Shown: positions 16,801-26,293, numbered from the stretch's first letter. The stretch: DNA of 39,401 nucleotides from AM-1111 sp046302135 (GCA_046302135.1 JBKCIQ010000194.1:1-39401), one strand, 5' to 3'. Notes: generated by a model not told the origin, from the letters alone. Numbers and translations: made by a program.

Positions 16801-17520
16801 TTAAAACTTTAAGTAGAAATCTTTTGTGAGTTCTATATATTGTGTTGTATAATGGTGTCGTTCCGAGTTTTCGATGAACAAATATTGTGTTTTAATTTTG
16901 TTTTTTTTGGTACTCATTTTAACAGCGGCTCTTTTTGGTTTTAAATGATTTGCACTTGGAAAAATTAAAAGTAAATCTGATAAATAAAGCCCATATTTTA
17001 TAGATGTTATTATAAATTTTTCAAGATTTTCTATTGGCATAACGAGGTAGAAAATTCCTTTATCCTTGTTTATAATTCTTTCTACACCAATAAGAAGATC
17101 TTCAAAATTTAGTAGATCCTGATGTCTTGCAGTTTTCCTTTCTTCATTCTGAGGTTTTTTTGAATTATTAAAATATGGAGGGTTCGAAATTATTAAATCA
17201 AATTTTTCACTCATCGACTTTGAAAAAAGTTGAAAGGATTGTGTTATTACATTTATTTTTGATGCATAGTTTGATTCATTAAAGTTTTTTTCCGCCTGTG
17301 AAGCCGCAACTTCATCAATTTCAACTGCACATATTTTGTCAACGCCTTTCTGGGCTAGCATTAGGGCCAGAATACCTGTACCTGTACCTACGTCCAAAGC
17401 ATTTTTACTATCTGAAGTATCAGCCCATGCACCTAAAATAACGGAGTCCGTTCCAACTTTCATGGAGCAAAGGTCCTGTTGGATTTCAAATTGTTTAAAC
17501 TTAAAATAATGGGATGCCAT
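16801..17520 (-). CDS. trmN: tRNA1(Val) (adenine(37)-N6)-methyltransferase
   Basis: This enzyme methylates N6 of adenine 37 in tRNA1(Val) using S-adenosylmethionine. The 239-residue protein has the YfiC/TrmN6 opening (FKFKQFEIQQDLCSMKVGTD), the SAM motif DVGTGTGILAL at about 43-53, and the N6-adenine catalytic motif NPPY at 113-116, followed by YFNNSKKPQNEERKTARHQ as in the family. It is the last gene of an apparent three-gene minus-strand operon, starting 10 bases after the AI-2E family gene. Confidence 0.92.
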   Translation of the reverse strand: MASHYFKFKQFEIQQDLCSMKVGTDSVILGAWADTSDSKNALDVGTGTGILALMLAQKGVDKICAVEIDEVAASQAEKNFNESNYASKINVITQSFQLFSKSMSEKFDLIISNPPYFNNSKKPQNEERKTARHQDLLNFEDLLIGVERIINKDKGIFYLVMPIENLEKFIITSIKYGLYLSDLLLIFPSANHLKPKRAAVKMSTKKNKIKTQYLFIENSERHHYTTQYIELTKDFYLKF

Positions 17521-17530
17521 AACTAGTTGG

Positions 17531-18619
17531 TTAGGCTATTCTCTCGGTCAATTTTCTGAAAAATTTTGATCTTGTAAGAAAAACCTTAGCAAGAATTCTA
17601 AGTAAAGTGTAGGTCGGAATAGCAACAACCATACCCCAAACACCAGATAGGGTAGCGGCCATGAGAATTACTATAAAAATTTCAAGAGGATGGGCTTTAA
17701 CCGAGCTTGAGAAAATGTAAGGCTGAAAAATTACTCCATCAAGAATATTTACTGCCAGTAGTATGAAGAAAATTTTCGAACATACCCCTTGTATTTCGTG
17801 TATTTGATTAAACTCCAAACAACCTGTAACGCCAAGGAATAAAGCAAAGGTCAAAGAAATTAAAGGCCCGATGTAAGGAATTACATTCATTATGCCTGCA
17901 AAAAAACCGATTAAAAATGCGTTTTTTATTCCGAAAAAATACAGCGATAATCCAACCAAAAAAGCAACTAAAATCACATCTAGTAGTAATCCCGTGAAGT
18001 ATTTGGTCATCATGTTCCTTGAGGTTTGTAGAACTCTTTTAATTTCGTCCCCATATTCTGCAGGAGTTATCAGTAGTGCAGAAGAAAAAATTATGGATTT
18101 GTCTTTAAGAATAAAGAATGTGATAAAAGATACAGCAAGTAAACCTGCGAGGAGTGAACCAACTATTGAAACTGTATTATTTAGTACCAGCTTTATATTT
18201 TGCGTATTGATTAGATTTTGAGAGTACTGTGTAATGTTTGACTTCAACTCACCAATCGATACAATTGACCCAACATATTTATTTAAGTTTGGAAACTCTT
18301 TTTCGAGGTCGCTAAATAATTCACTGAAATTTAGTTCGGATATAAATTTTAGCTCACTTATTAGCGGCGGAATGAAAACAAGTAATATTGAAAATAATAG
18401 TGCATATATTCCAAATAGGGTTATTAATGCCGCCAACCCTCTGGGCATAGACCTGTTCCCAAATTTTATTTTAGTTAGTATATCAGTTACGGGAACACCA
18501 ATTAGTGCTAATAAAACCGAAATTGCAAAGTAAATTACAATCTTTGTAAAAACATAAAAAAAAACGCCAATCGCAAGGATCGTAATAATTGGGACAATGT
18601 ATTTTTTTAATTGGCTCAA
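17531..18619 (-). CDS. AI-2E family (PerM/TqsA-like) transporter
   Basis: A 362-residue polytopic inner-membrane protein with about seven or eight hydrophobic segments and a soluble stretch after the third. The late region GFFAGIMNVIPYIGPLISL is the characteristic AI-2E/PerM motif, and AHPLEIFIVILMAATLSGVWG follows as expected. Family members are variously proposed to export AI-2, to extrude cations or to be permeases, so the substrate is unknown. The start is TTG at 18619: only one codon (GTA) separates it from an in-frame upstream TAA, and no ATG or GTG is available. It lies between the response regulator gene and trmN. Confidence 0.87.
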   Translation of the reverse strand: MSQLKKYIVPIITILAIGVFFYVFTKIVIYFAISVLLALIGVPVTDILTKIKFGNRSMPRGLAALITLFGIYALLFSILLVFIPPLISELKFISELNFSELFSDLEKEFPNLNKYVGSIVSIGELKSNITQYSQNLINTQNIKLVLNNTVSIVGSLLAGLLAVSFITFFILKDKSIIFSSALLITPAEYGDEIKRVLQTSRNMMTKYFTGLLLDVILVAFLVGLSLYFFGIKNAFLIGFFAGIMNVIPYIGPLISLTFALFLGVTGCLEFNQIHEIQGVCSKIFFILLAVNILDGVIFQPYIFSSSVKAHPLEIFIVILMAATLSGVWGMVVAIPTYTLLRILAKVFLTRSKFFRKLTERIA

Positions 18620-18654
18620 TACTTAAAGACTAATCCAAAGTTAAATATATTTTT

Positions 18655-19347
18655 CTATTCTGTTTTGAATCGATAGCCGACTCCCCTGATGGAAAGAAAT
18701 ATTTCGGGGGTTTTAGGATCCTTTTCAAATATTTTTCTGAAAAAAAGGATCATATTATCTATAGTTCTTGCTGAAGGATTTTCTGTTTTGTCCCACACAT
18801 TTTGAAGAATTTCGTCTCTAGATACAACAGTATTTCTTTTTTCTATGAGTAACTTTAGCAAACTAATTTCTCTTTTTGTTAAATTTCCATTCACTCCGTT
18901 AACACCCGAATAGGTCCAATTTATAAAGTCGATTCTGTTTTCTGAAAACTCAAAAAAATCAGCTTGTTCAGTTTTTGTATTCCTTTTATTTAAATTATGA
19001 ACTCTTATTATCAATTCCTCTAGATTAAAAGGTTTAACCAAGTAATCATCAGCACCTGTTTTAAGGCCAGTTACCCTGTCCTCTCCTTCACCTTTCGCAG
19101 TTATCATCATAATAGGTAGTTCGGGTTCTAACGACTTTATTGTTTTGCAAACTTCTAGTCCGTTTAAAATGGGCATCATTATGTCAAGAAGTACGATTGA
19201 GATTCTTTTACGAAGCGTATTAAAAATTTCCAGTGCTTTTCTTCCATCCTCTGCTATTACAACTTCAAAACCTTCAATTTCCAAATTGAGTTTAACAATG
19301 TCCCTTATTGATTTTTCATCTTCCGCTAACAAAACTACAGGCTTCAT
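18655..19347 (-). CDS. OmpR/PhoB-family response regulator without a neighbouring kinase
   Basis: A 230-residue two-domain regulator. The receiver domain (about 1-120) has acidic residues Glu9 and Asp10, phospho-acceptor Asp55 (LLDIMMP), Thr83 and Lys105 (VKPFN), so it should be phosphorylatable. The winged-helix DNA-binding domain spans about 140-229 (LTKREISLLKLLIEKRNTVV, RGVGYRF). No histidine kinase is encoded within the window, so the partner is elsewhere. It leads a minus-strand operon with the AI-2E family and trmN genes, and is divergent from the secreted metalloprotease gene, whose promoter region it shares. The lack of a PglZ domain means it is not PorX. Confidence 0.93.
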   Translation of the reverse strand: MKPVVLLAEDEKSIRDIVKLNLEIEGFEVVIAEDGRKALEIFNTLRKRISIVLLDIMMPILNGLEVCKTIKSLEPELPIMMITAKGEGEDRVTGLKTGADDYLVKPFNLEELIIRVHNLNKRNTKTEQADFFEFSENRIDFINWTYSGVNGVNGNLTKREISLLKLLIEKRNTVVSRDEILQNVWDKTENPSARTIDNMILFFRKIFEKDPKTPEIFLSIRGVGYRFKTE

Positions 19348-19398
19348 AAATTTAGTTGGTCTTTGAAAAAGCTTTAATGGTCTTAAATTTAATAATTC

Positions 19399-19428
19399 TT
19401 TGAAATTTAATTTGGTATTGTATTTTGA
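19399..19428 (+). promoter_or_regulatory. Candidate promoter of the M43 metalloprotease gene
   Basis: TTTG at 19399-19402, an 18-base spacer and TATTTTGA at 19421-19428 (seven of eight match to TAnnTTTG). This places transcription near 19435, about 35 bases before the ATG at 19469. It lies in the divergent gap shared with the response regulator gene. Confidence 0.4.
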
Positions 19429-19468
19429 ATTTGTTAACTATGTGCAAAATCATAAACCATCTAAAATT

Positions 19469-21679
19469 ATGAAAAAGTGTTTACTTTTTTCTTTTTTGTT
19501 CTTAACCTTCTGCACTATTAATGCTCAGAAAGCAATAAAGAACAATGGCCTTCACACTACTAAGGGCAATTCACAAAATAAAAGTGTCAGTGTTCCTGAA
19601 CACAGAACCTGCGGTACGGCTAATCCCGGTGCAGATTGGGATTCTTGGTTCAATCAAAAAGTGGCTGAATTTGTTGCAAATAATAGCAATGAACATGGTA
19701 AACTTTCTTCAATGCCTTCTTACACAATTCCTGTTATTGTACATGTAATTCACAACGGGGAAAATGTTGGAACAGGAAGTAACATCAGTCAAACGCAAGT
19801 TAATTCTCAAATAAACGTATTAAATGCTGATTATGCAGGTACCGGTTTCAATGTAAATCAGGTTCCATCCGCGTTCTCAACATTGGTTGCCGATTGTCAG
19901 ATAACATTCTGCATGGCGCAGAAGGATCCAAATGGCAACGTTCTTGCAGAACCCGGGATACACAGGGTTAACCGAAATACCTCCGGATTTACTGCGCCTC
20001 CTTACTCTAACACTAGTTACATTGATGGTACAATTAAACCTGCTACAGTTTGGAATCCTGCAAATTACCTTAATATGTGGGTACTAAATTTAGGTGGAGG
20101 ATTGTTAGGCTATGCCACATTCCCAGGTGGAACCGGATTAACAGGTCTTTCTGGTTTTGGTACATCTACAACTGATGGTGTTGTAATCGGTTACTCTTAC
20201 TTTGGTAACACTGGTTCGGTAACTGCTCCTTATAATAAAGGAAGAACAGCAACCCACGAAGTTGGTCATTGGCTAGGTCTTCGTCACATTTGGGGAGATT
20301 CAAACTGTGGAAGTGATTTCTGTACAGATACTCCAACACAACAAGCTGCTAACTATGGGTGTCCTTCTTACCCTAATCCATCTTGCAATAACACCAGCGA
20401 CATGCACATGAACTTTATGGATTACACAGATGATCCATGTATGTACATGTTTACACCCAATCAAAAAACCAGGGTTCAAACTGCAATGGCTAACGGAACC
20501 TACAGGTCAAATTTAACCTCCTCAAGTAATACTGTATGTAATTCTACTCCAATCGCTCCCACGTCTTCATTCACATTCAATGCAGGCACACATTGTACTG
20601 GAACTCCTTATACATTTACAAGCACCTCCTCAGGTTCACCAACAAGCTATAGTTGGTCTTCTAGTCCTTCAGCTGGTGTAACAATAGGAACTCCTACAGC
20701 TCAAAACACAACCATGAATTTTACAAATCCAGGAACCTACAGTATAAGCCTAAATGTTTCTAATGCACAGGGTTCCAATAGTAGTACTCAAACATTTGTT
20801 GTTCAAACTTGTGCAACCGGAGGCTGTGACACAATTTCCAACTTTGATTTTGTAAATCATACCGCTACAATAATCGGGTCAGGCGGATTCGGATATGCCG
20901 CCGGGCATAATGATTATTTAGATAAAGCAAAGGCTGATTTTTATCCTGCGGGTTCATACCTTCCAAACTATCGTGTTTCGGGAGCAATATATTATTTCGG
21001 AGTAAAACACGATGGTGCAGGTGGGGCTACATCAATTAATTGTAAAGTTTGGGATGACAATGGAGCTTCTGGTGCGCCAAGCACAGCATTTACTCCAAGT
21101 GTCCCTCTATCTATTAATTCAATAGATGTAACAGGCGCAGGTAATCTTATCAACTTTAACCCTCCGGTAAATCCAAATAATGGAGGTTTTTATGTCGGTT
21201 TTGATGGATTAGTTTATAACGGAACAACAGGAACATTTGATACCGTTGCAATAGTTACCAATGCAGACGGAGAGTCTAGCCCTGTTACGGCTTGGGAACA
21301 ATGGAGCGATAACTCATGGCATTCATTTAACGATGGTACAAATAACACTTGGCAATTAGACGTTTCACTTTGTATAGCTGTTATTATGTGTGACGCTACA
21401 ACCGGAGATATACAGATTCTGAATCCAACCAAGGAAATTATTTTGTATCCAAATCCTGCCAACAACACTTTATATGTAAATGCCGGAACTAAAAAAGAGG
21501 GAAATATAAGTTTCAAGATTTCAAATACGTTAGGGCAGGTTGTTTTGGATAAAACACAATCAACTGTTTCTGGAGGTAATTATCAGTTGAGTTTGGATAA
21601 CATAAGCTCCGGTGTTTACTTTATTTCTGTTTCGACACCAGAAAAAACTATTACTAGAAAAATAATTGTAGAAAAATAA
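19469..21679 (+). CDS. Secreted M43 (pappalysin/cytophagalysin-type) zinc metalloprotease with PKD and T9SS sorting domains
   Basis: A 736-residue secreted protein. The signal peptide follows ATG 19469 (MKKCLLFSFLFLTFCTINAQ). A TTG at 19400 would lie in the promoter. The catalytic domain carries the zinc site HEVGHWLGLRH (His263, Glu264, His267, His273) and a Met-turn MNFMDYTDDPCM, typical of family M43. Next comes a PKD-like module (SFTFNAGTHCTG to GTYSISLNVSNAQG), then an unassigned beta-rich segment. The C-terminal type A sorting domain (LYPNPANNTLYVNA, GVYFISVSTPEKTITRKIIV) directs export through the T9SS and removal or anchoring at the cell surface. The role is probably extracellular protein digestion. 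A strong terminator follows. Confidence 0.93.
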   Translation: MKKCLLFSFLFLTFCTINAQKAIKNNGLHTTKGNSQNKSVSVPEHRTCGTANPGADWDSWFNQKVAEFVANNSNEHGKLSSMPSYTIPVIVHVIHNGENVGTGSNISQTQVNSQINVLNADYAGTGFNVNQVPSAFSTLVADCQITFCMAQKDPNGNVLAEPGIHRVNRNTSGFTAPPYSNTSYIDGTIKPATVWNPANYLNMWVLNLGGGLLGYATFPGGTGLTGLSGFGTSTTDGVVIGYSYFGNTGSVTAPYNKGRTATHEVGHWLGLRHIWGDSNCGSDFCTDTPTQQAANYGCPSYPNPSCNNTSDMHMNFMDYTDDPCMYMFTPNQKTRVQTAMANGTYRSNLTSSSNTVCNSTPIAPTSSFTFNAGTHCTGTPYTFTSTSSGSPTSYSWSSSPSAGVTIGTPTAQNTTMNFTNPGTYSISLNVSNAQGSNSSTQTFVVQTCATGGCDTISNFDFVNHTATIIGSGGFGYAAGHNDYLDKAKADFYPAGSYLPNYRVSGAIYYFGVKHDGAGGATSINCKVWDDNGASGAPSTAFTPSVPLSINSIDVTGAGNLINFNPPVNPNNGGFYVGFDGLVYNGTTGTFDTVAIVTNADGESSPVTAWEQWSDNSWHSFNDGTNNTWQLDVSLCIAVIMCDATTGDIQILNPTKEIILYPNPANNTLYVNAGTKKEGNISFKISNTLGQVVLDKTQSTVSGGNYQLSLDNISSGVYFISVSTPEKTITRKIIVEK

Positions 21680-21697
21680 AAATTATTCAAGCCATTT

Positions 21698-21730
21698 AAA
21701 AAAGCTCCTGTTTTCGGGAGCTTTTTTTTT
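21698..21730 (+). terminator. Intrinsic terminator after the metalloprotease gene
   Basis: An 11-bp stem AAAAAAGCTCC / GGAGCTTTTTT (21698-21708 with 21717-21727) with an 8-base loop is followed by more T, 18 bases past the stop codon. It separates this gene from mqnE. Confidence 0.85.
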
Positions 21731-21766
21731 ATTCAATTATTATTAAAAACTAACGTTGGTAATGTA

Positions 21767-21774
21767 TAAATTTG
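21767..21774 (+). promoter_or_regulatory. Candidate -7 box for mqnE
   Basis: TAAATTTG is a perfect TAnnTTTG match located after the terminator and 30 bases before ATG 21805. It overlaps a TTG at 21772, which rules out that codon as a translation start. Confidence 0.5.
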
Positions 21775-21804
21775 CTTGTAGTTAAGAATAAAATAATAAA
21801 GTTT

Positions 21805-22926
21805 ATGGAACAATTACTGGGTAGCTTGAAATCGGGTAGTGAAGAGAAAAGAATTGCTGAAAAAGTTTTTTGCGGTGAACGAATATTGGAGAATGAGGGG
21901 GTATGGCTGTATGAACAAGCAGATACCGGATATTTAGGTACCTTGGCCAATTATATTAAGGAAAAAAAGAATCGTAATCTCGTATACTATAACCGCAATT
22001 TTCATATTGAACCAACTAATATATGTGTTTTTGATTGTAAATTTTGTTCATACTCGAGGCTACTAAAACAAAAAGACGGCGCATGGGCACTTTCGGAAGA
22101 AGAAATTTTAAACCTGGTAAAGAATTACGAAGGTATACCTATAACGGAAGTTCATATTGTTGGTGGTGTCCATCCTAAAATGGGTTTACATTATTTTGCT
22201 GGTTTGATTAAAAAGATAAAAGAAATAAGACCAGAATTGCACGTTAAGGCTTTTACAGCTGTTGAGTTGGAATACATGTGCAGAAAGGCAAAAGTTTCTT
22301 TCGAAGAAGGATTGAAAATTTTAAAGGAACATGGGCAAGGTTCTTTACCAGGAGGGGGTGCGGAAATTTTTGATGAAGAAATCAGAAAAGAAATTTGTGA
22401 AGATAAATGTACATCGGCTCAATGGTTGGAAATACATGAAACAGCACATCGACTTGGAATGCCTAGTAACGCTACCATGCTTTATGGTCACATAGAGAAA
22501 TTTAATCATAGAATCGATCACATGCAAAGATTAAGAAACTTGCAAGACCGTACGAACGGTTTTAATTGTTTTATTCCTTTGAAGTTTCGTAATAAAGAAA
22601 ATCAAATGTCCAACATACCTGAGGTAAGTGTTGTTGAAGATTTGAGAAATTATGCTGTTAGCAGGATATTCATGGATAATTTTCCGCATTTGAAAGCTTA
22701 TTGGCCCATGATAGGAAAAAGTACAGCTCAATTATCACTTAGCTTTGGTGTCGATGATATTGACGGTACAATTGATGATTCAACCAAAATTTACTCTATG
22801 GCCGGAGCCGAGGATAAAAACCCAAAACTTTCAACGCAGGAGTTGATTAATCTTGTTGCTCAAACGGGTAGGGTAGCGGCAGAACGCGACACATTATATA
22901 ATACATTGCAAATTCATTCGAACTAG
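21805..22926 (+). CDS. mqnE: Aminodeoxyfutalosine synthase (radical SAM, futalosine menaquinone pathway)
   Basis: MqnE joins 3-[(1-carboxyvinyl)oxy]benzoate to S-adenosylmethionine to form aminodeoxyfutalosine, an early step of the alternative menaquinone pathway. From ATG 21805 the protein has 373 residues. The radical-SAM cluster motif is CVFDCKFC (Cys74, Cys78, Cys81). The family phrases EVHIVGGVHPKMG, KAFTAVELEYM, SLPGGGAEIFDEEIR, NATMLYGHIEKFNHRIDH and LSFGVDDIDGTIDD separate MqnE from the related MqnC. No other mqn genes are in the window. The organism therefore probably makes menaquinone by the futalosine route. Confidence 0.94.
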   Translation: MEQLLGSLKSGSEEKRIAEKVFCGERILENEGVWLYEQADTGYLGTLANYIKEKKNRNLVYYNRNFHIEPTNICVFDCKFCSYSRLLKQKDGAWALSEEEILNLVKNYEGIPITEVHIVGGVHPKMGLHYFAGLIKKIKEIRPELHVKAFTAVELEYMCRKAKVSFEEGLKILKEHGQGSLPGGGAEIFDEEIRKEICEDKCTSAQWLEIHETAHRLGMPSNATMLYGHIEKFNHRIDHMQRLRNLQDRTNGFNCFIPLKFRNKENQMSNIPEVSVVEDLRNYAVSRIFMDNFPHLKAYWPMIGKSTAQLSLSFGVDDIDGTIDDSTKIYSMAGAEDKNPKLSTQELINLVAQTGRVAAERDTLYNTLQIHSN

Positions 22927-23027
22927 TTTAAATTTTAAAGAAATTTTTCAGGGCTGATCACATATAATCAAATTCCAGTAAGATTATATATTATTTCTCA
23001 TCTAATAAAATATTTGAGTTAATCAGC

Positions 23028-25130
23028 TCACTTAATGTCAATAGCAACTCTTGTTGCTTCAAAAAGATAGAAATCTTTTCTTAGTGATTCCAGCCATTTT
23101 TTGTCCTTATTTATTTTTGTACTGTCTTCATTCTTTTCGTATCCCTTTTCTTTAATTATTCTCGTGTTGTAATTTTTTATTTCAACCCTCATGTCATCGT
23201 ATTTTTTTAGTTCAGTTTCCCTTAATTTGGCATCTTCTCGATACTTTAAAAGATTGATTGAATATTTTGTTTCATTTCTTTTCTTTTTAAGATAGGATGC
23301 TTGATCCTTTACGAGTGAAAATGTATTATTTTTTTCAACCCTCTCCTTGCTTTTGGTTACAATATCCGTCATGTTGGGAATGTTATATTTTTTATAATCT
23401 GCTGCAGGAATCTCATCCCATTGCATAGGATAATCTAGCTCTTTTTCTCCTGTTTCAATTTCACTGTATGCGTCAGGCAACTCTATATCTGGTTCAACTC
23501 CTTTAAGCTGGGTTGCACCTCCATTTATTCTGTAAAATTTTTGCATGGTTATTTTTACCGCACCCAATGGCTTAATAGAATCTTGCTGGGGCAATAAGTA
23601 ATTGTCAAGGTCCATAAACTGTTGCACGGTTCCTTTTCCAAAGGATGATGGTCCTGAACCTATTATAACGGCTCGTTTATAATCCTGCATTGCAGCTGCA
23701 AAAATCTCTGAAGCACTGGCACTATTGCGATTAATCATTACCACCATAGGGCCTGAGTATATCTGTTCAGGATTATGATCTCTGTATGTTTCAATTTTTC
23801 CGGCTTTTTTCTTTACTTGCACCACCGGACCTGTAGTAATAAAATGCCCTATCATATCTACCACCTCTGACAAAGATCCTCCGCCATTATCTCGTAAATC
23901 AATTACAATACTACTTACACCTTCTTTTACAAGTTTTACAGTTTCTTTTTTAATATCTTCTCCGCATCGTCTTGCACCATTTCTGGTGAAATCAGAGTAG
24001 AATACAGGTAATTTTATATATCCTATTTTTTGATTTTCATACTCAAGAACGGCGGATTGTGCAAATGTGTCTTCAAGTTGAATAATGTCTCTCACAATTG
24101 GAATTACAACTTCTTTACCATCAGGCTTTCTAACTGTTAATCGTACCTCTGTTCCTTTTTTGCCTCTTATCAGTTGAATCGCATCATCGAGATCCATATC
24201 AGTTACCTCAATAGGTTCTTTATCTCCTTGAGCAACTTTAATTATTGCATCTCCTGCTTTAAGTTGTCCCTGCTTATATGATGGACTGCCAACCACAATT
24301 TCAGTAATCTTAATAATTCCGTCTTTTTGCTGAAGCTTGGCTCCGATTCCTTCCATTTGCCCGCTCATGCTCTGATCAAATTCTTTTTTTTCTTTTGGAG
24401 GAAAGAATTCAGTATGCGGATCGTAAACGGAAGTGATAGAATTTACATAGTATGAAAATCGATCTTTCTCGGTAATTTTTTTTAATCTTTTAAACCAGTC
24501 GTCGTTTGCTTTTAGAACTTTTTTTCTCGCTTGTATTTCAATACTGTCAAAGGGTAATATCTTAAACGAACTATCCTTTTTCTCTTTTGCTTTTTCCTGC
24601 TGAAGTAGCATATCGTCAATTCGAATTATTGTCTGATACTGAAGTGCTTTTCTCCATTCATTTTTAATTTCTTTTTCACCTGAGGCAAAAGAAATCTTTT
24701 TGGCATCTGTCTCGTATTCTTCATTAATTTTATAGTCAAAGGGTTTCGAAAGAATTTCTTTGTAAACTAATTCTCTCTCACTTATTCTCTTTTGTATAAT
24801 GTTGTTGCTTAATTTTAGAAATTCGAAAGTTCCCGAATTAATTTCATCATCAATTTTTTTTCTGAATTTATTCATACTCTCTATATCACTTTTAAGCAAA
24901 AACTTTTTGTTATAGTCAAGTTTTTCCAGATACAAATCGTAAACTTTCTCAGAAAAATCATCGTCGATTTTTTGAGGAGCGTAATGAGAGGTGTTTAATC
25001 CTTCCATCAGGATATCAAGAATCAATTGATTTTTTTCGCTTTCAGAATTGTAAACTCCTAAAGTAAATCCACTCAGCAACAAGGTCAATATTGCCGGTAT
25101 GAACAATTTTTTTATTTTCATTTTAACCAT
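23028..25130 (-). CDS. prc: Tail-specific (C-terminal processing) protease, S41A family
   Basis: A 700-residue periplasmic serine protease that degrades or trims proteins from their C-termini. An N-terminal signal/anchor segment covers about 5-27. A helical N-terminal domain precedes a PDZ domain at about 265-350 (IKITEIVVGSPSYKQGQLKA). The protease core has VIDLRDNGGGSL and the dyad Ser472 (in INRNSASASEIFAAAM) and Lys499 (SFGKGTVQQ). The C-terminal helical region (about 585-700) matches the DUF3340-type tail of Prc/Tsp. Start ATG 25130 is used, and ATG 25121 is equally plausible. It is convergent with mqnE across a 101-base gap and divergent from the nucleoid-associated protein gene. Confidence 0.93.
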   Translation of the reverse strand: MVKMKIKKLFIPAILTLLLSGFTLGVYNSESEKNQLILDILMEGLNTSHYAPQKIDDDFSEKVYDLYLEKLDYNKKFLLKSDIESMNKFRKKIDDEINSGTFEFLKLSNNIIQKRISERELVYKEILSKPFDYKINEEYETDAKKISFASGEKEIKNEWRKALQYQTIIRIDDMLLQQEKAKEKKDSSFKILPFDSIEIQARKKVLKANDDWFKRLKKITEKDRFSYYVNSITSVYDPHTEFFPPKEKKEFDQSMSGQMEGIGAKLQQKDGIIKITEIVVGSPSYKQGQLKAGDAIIKVAQGDKEPIEVTDMDLDDAIQLIRGKKGTEVRLTVRKPDGKEVVIPIVRDIIQLEDTFAQSAVLEYENQKIGYIKLPVFYSDFTRNGARRCGEDIKKETVKLVKEGVSSIVIDLRDNGGGSLSEVVDMIGHFITTGPVVQVKKKAGKIETYRDHNPEQIYSGPMVVMINRNSASASEIFAAAMQDYKRAVIIGSGPSSFGKGTVQQFMDLDNYLLPQQDSIKPLGAVKITMQKFYRINGGATQLKGVEPDIELPDAYSEIETGEKELDYPMQWDEIPAADYKKYNIPNMTDIVTKSKERVEKNNTFSLVKDQASYLKKKRNETKYSINLLKYREDAKLRETELKKYDDMRVEIKNYNTRIIKEKGYEKNEDSTKINKDKKWLESLRKDFYLFEATRVAIDIK

Positions 25131-25255
25131 ATAACAGTAAAGTAATGTGAAGATACGATTTATTAGTACACTACAGAAATAGGGCCAAAGGTGTTTAAAT
25201 TTTGTTAACTCATTGTTCCCGATATGAATTAACTTCGGTAAAAACTTCTAAAAAT

Positions 25256-26293
25256 ATGATTGAATATAAAAGAGCCGGATTAAAAAGTTTATCTGTGCAT
25301 TTTTGTGGAAATAAAGGTAATGGTGATGAACTGTATTTGTCTAACGAACCCTTCAAAATTAAGGATGAAAAAATTAAAGATGTTTTAATAGATTATTTTG
25401 TTTCAAGTTTTAAACCGGGAATTTATTATAATCTCAATAAAAAATCCAAAGGACTGTTTAGTTTGTTGGATTCAATTTTTTCAGATAATACCAAGTTTCA
25501 TGAGGTTTCAATGGAAATTGTAAATAAACTGTATGACCAGAGTTTGCATCCTAATATTAAGTCAGGTGAATTTTATATGGCATACATTCAGGATTTAATT
25601 GTTGATGGTGAAATGTGTGATGCCATCGGCATTTTCAAATCTGAAAATAAAGACACTTTTTTAATGGTATCAAGAACTTCAAATGAATTTGAAATTGATG
25701 TAGAAAGAGGTTTGAATATAAATAAACTTGATAAAGGAGCGTTGATTTTTCAAACCGAAAAAAATTCAGGCTACAAGGTTTCAATTATTGATAATAATTC
25801 CAAATCCCCTGAAATAGCATCTTATTGGCAACAGGATTTCTTAAGTTTAGTGCCCAGGCAGGATGCCTATTTTAAAACGCAGGCATTTATAGATGTAGCC
25901 AAAGGATTTTGTGAGGAAGTACTCACTGAAGAGAATAATGTTCCAAAAACTCAACAAATGATGATGTTGAACAGAAGTTTGAGTTATTTACGAGACAAGG
26001 ATAAATTTTCTATGAAAGATTTTGAGAAAGAAGTTATGCCGCAAGCTGAGGTTCAAAGAGAATTTAATAATTATAAGAAAGATTTTTATGAAAAAAATGA
26101 TCTGAATGATGTTGAGGAGTTTGAAGTTTCCCAGTATGCGTTTAATAAGAATAAAAAATATTTAAGAGGTATTATAAAGTTGGATAAGAATTTTCATATT
26201 TATGTTCACGGCAAGCATGATCATATTGAAAGAGGATTTGATGAGGAAAGAGGTAAAAAATACTATAAGCTCTATTTTGACGCTGAAGAGTGA
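25256..26293 (+). CDS. Nucleoid-associated protein (NdpA/YejK-like)
   Basis: A 345-residue cytosolic protein from ATG 25256. A longer frame from TTG 25202 adds 18 unlikely residues. It matches the Bacteroidota NdpA-type nucleoid-associated proteins throughout: LKSLSVHFCGNKGNGDELYL, SLHPNIKSGEFYMAYIQDL, CDAIGIFKSENKDTFL, NKLDKGALIFQTEKNSGYKV, LDKNFHIYVHG and a terminal KYYKLYFDAEE. E. coli YejK associates with the nucleoid, but a specific function is not established, so a DNA-organising role is inferred. It is followed after 60 bases by the E1 dehydrogenase gene, which has its own -7 box. Confidence 0.88.
   Translation: MIEYKRAGLKSLSVHFCGNKGNGDELYLSNEPFKIKDEKIKDVLIDYFVSSFKPGIYYNLNKKSKGLFSLLDSIFSDNTKFHEVSMEIVNKLYDQSLHPNIKSGEFYMAYIQDLIVDGEMCDAIGIFKSENKDTFLMVSRTSNEFEIDVERGLNINKLDKGALIFQTEKNSGYKVSIIDNNSKSPEIASYWQQDFLSLVPRQDAYFKTQAFIDVAKGFCEEVLTEENNVPKTQQMMMLNRSLSYLRDKDKFSMKDFEKEVMPQAEVQREFNNYKKDFYEKNDLNDVEEFEVSQYAFNKNKKYLRGIIKLDKNFHIYVHGKHDHIERGFDEERGKKYYKLYFDAEE

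Noticed and set aside
18655..19347. Response regulator as PorX, the T9SS regulator
   Set aside because: PorX has a receiver plus a large PglZ-type domain. This protein is a short OmpR/PhoB-type regulator with a winged helix.
19400..19468. Upstream TTG start for the metalloprotease
   Set aside because: The added 23 residues precede a perfect signal peptide, and the codon overlaps the predicted promoter. ATG 19469 is preferred.
21772..21804. Upstream TTG start for mqnE
   Set aside because: The TTG lies inside the -7 box TAAATTTG, so it would not be transcribed. ATG 21805 fits the family N-terminus.
25202..25255. Upstream TTG start for the nucleoid-associated protein
   Set aside because: The extra residues do not match the family, whereas ATG 25256 starts close to the conserved opening.
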